Position numbers and translations under genes: made by a program
Assembly: GCF_003315035.1 (NCBI RefSeq)
Contig: NZ_QNRE01000001.1
Span: 655,224 to 719,223 of the forward strand
Direction of reading: 5' to 3'
Length of the DNA: 64,000 bases
From: Nocardia puris
Lineage (GTDB): Bacteria; Actinomycetota; Actinomycetes; Mycobacteriales; Mycobacteriaceae
Shown: positions 63,905 to 64,000 of the stretch, piece after piece
How the letters are laid out: the number at the start of each line of letters is the position of its first letter
How positions within the stretch are numbered: the stretch's first letter is position 1
Notes under the pieces: model-generated
Told to the model about the DNA's origin: nothing
Databases searched by the model: none
Seen by the model: the letters and a program-made list of their open reading frames with translations, nothing else

Positions 63905-64000
63905 ATGTCCGTGCGCACACGTCAACCCCTCGTTCCCGGCACTGTCTCGCCCGTCCGCGAGGTGCCGCGCTCCATCGAGCGTCCGGAGTACGCGTGGAAG
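63905..64000 (+). CDS. map: Methionine aminopeptidase, N-terminus only
   Basis: The visible 32 residues, MSVRTRQPLVPGTVSPVREVPRSIERPEYAWK, match the N-terminal extension of actinobacterial type I methionine aminopeptidases (mycobacterial MapB has the same GxxSPxRxVPxxIxRPEY pattern). The enzyme removes the initiator Met from nascent proteins. The catalytic domain lies beyond the window. The start is fixed by homology and by the -10 hexamer just upstream. Confidence 0.8.
   Translation, partial: MSVRTRQPLVPGTVSPVREVPRSIERPEYAWK

Noticed and set aside
1..64000. tRNA or rRNA genes, insertion sequences, prophage
   Set aside because: No tRNA-like arms, rRNA stretches, transposase motifs or integrase were seen on reading both strands.

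Overview
The window looks like a chromosomal segment of a high-GC, mycolic-acid-type actinobacterium, most likely Nocardia. The basis is very high GC with strong third-position GC, many GTG starts, a gene order that tracks the Mycobacterium tuberculosis pepR-gpsI-rpsO-ribF-sirR-truB-pptT / rbfA-infB-nusA-rimP / proS-cysG-cobB-cobO-chelatase-map region, and a WXG100-like polymorphic toxin of the kind common in Nocardia. Genus is inferred from remembered homologues; no search was run.

Layout: 1-9000 holds an M16 peptidase (runs off the left edge), polynucleotide phosphorylase, a two-gene operon (phosphosulfolactate synthase-like and PrpD-like) behind a strong IdeR/DtxR-type iron box, rpsO with a textbook terminator, ribF and a SirR-type metalloregulator. 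9000-16300 holds a transthyretin-like lipoprotein, a PNPOx-like protein with a long Ala/Pro/Thr repeat region, an EF-hand protein with a decayed copy of its 3' end beside it, truB-pptT-metallophosphoesterase, and a FitAB/VapBC toxin-antitoxin pair. 16400-21900 holds an apparently self-contained Hsp70 system: an Hsp70, a 1057-residue partner with TPR-like and fibronectin-like parts, and a divergent GrpE-like protein. 21917-22432 is a type I-E style CRISPR array with no cas genes in the window.

22588-34700 holds a DUF1980/permease pair with a candidate Zur site, then the rimP-nusA-ylxR-infB-DUF503-rbfA-cnpB-MATE translation operon, then a lipoprotein and a ferritin-like protein. 34700-50250 is mainly metabolic: DUF454, a large acyl-CoA dehydrogenase and a divergent NADP-dependent reductase around a perfect palindrome, proS, yaaA, a truncated SDR remnant, an HD hydrolase, an F420/PNPOx-type protein, an MFS exporter with an operator over its start, cobA/cysG, a membrane protein, and a phosphotransferase with an unknown partner. 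50250-55000 is a late cobalamin cluster (CobE-like, CobB, CobO, fused ChlI-ChlD-type chelatase).

55688-63200 is a polymorphic toxin locus on the minus strand: a 1893-residue protein (WXG100-like head, very long Pro/Ser/Gly/Asn linker, cysteine-protease-like domain, PD-(D/E)XK-like tip), an overlapping unknown gene (likely immunity), and an Imm49-type gene that seems cut short. The toxin tip and the two small genes are visibly AT-richer than everything else, which suggests recent replacement of this cassette. The window ends in the first codons of methionine aminopeptidase. A recurrent theme is genes whose start codon lies 6-8 bases after a TAnnnT hexamer, as expected for leaderless mRNAs.
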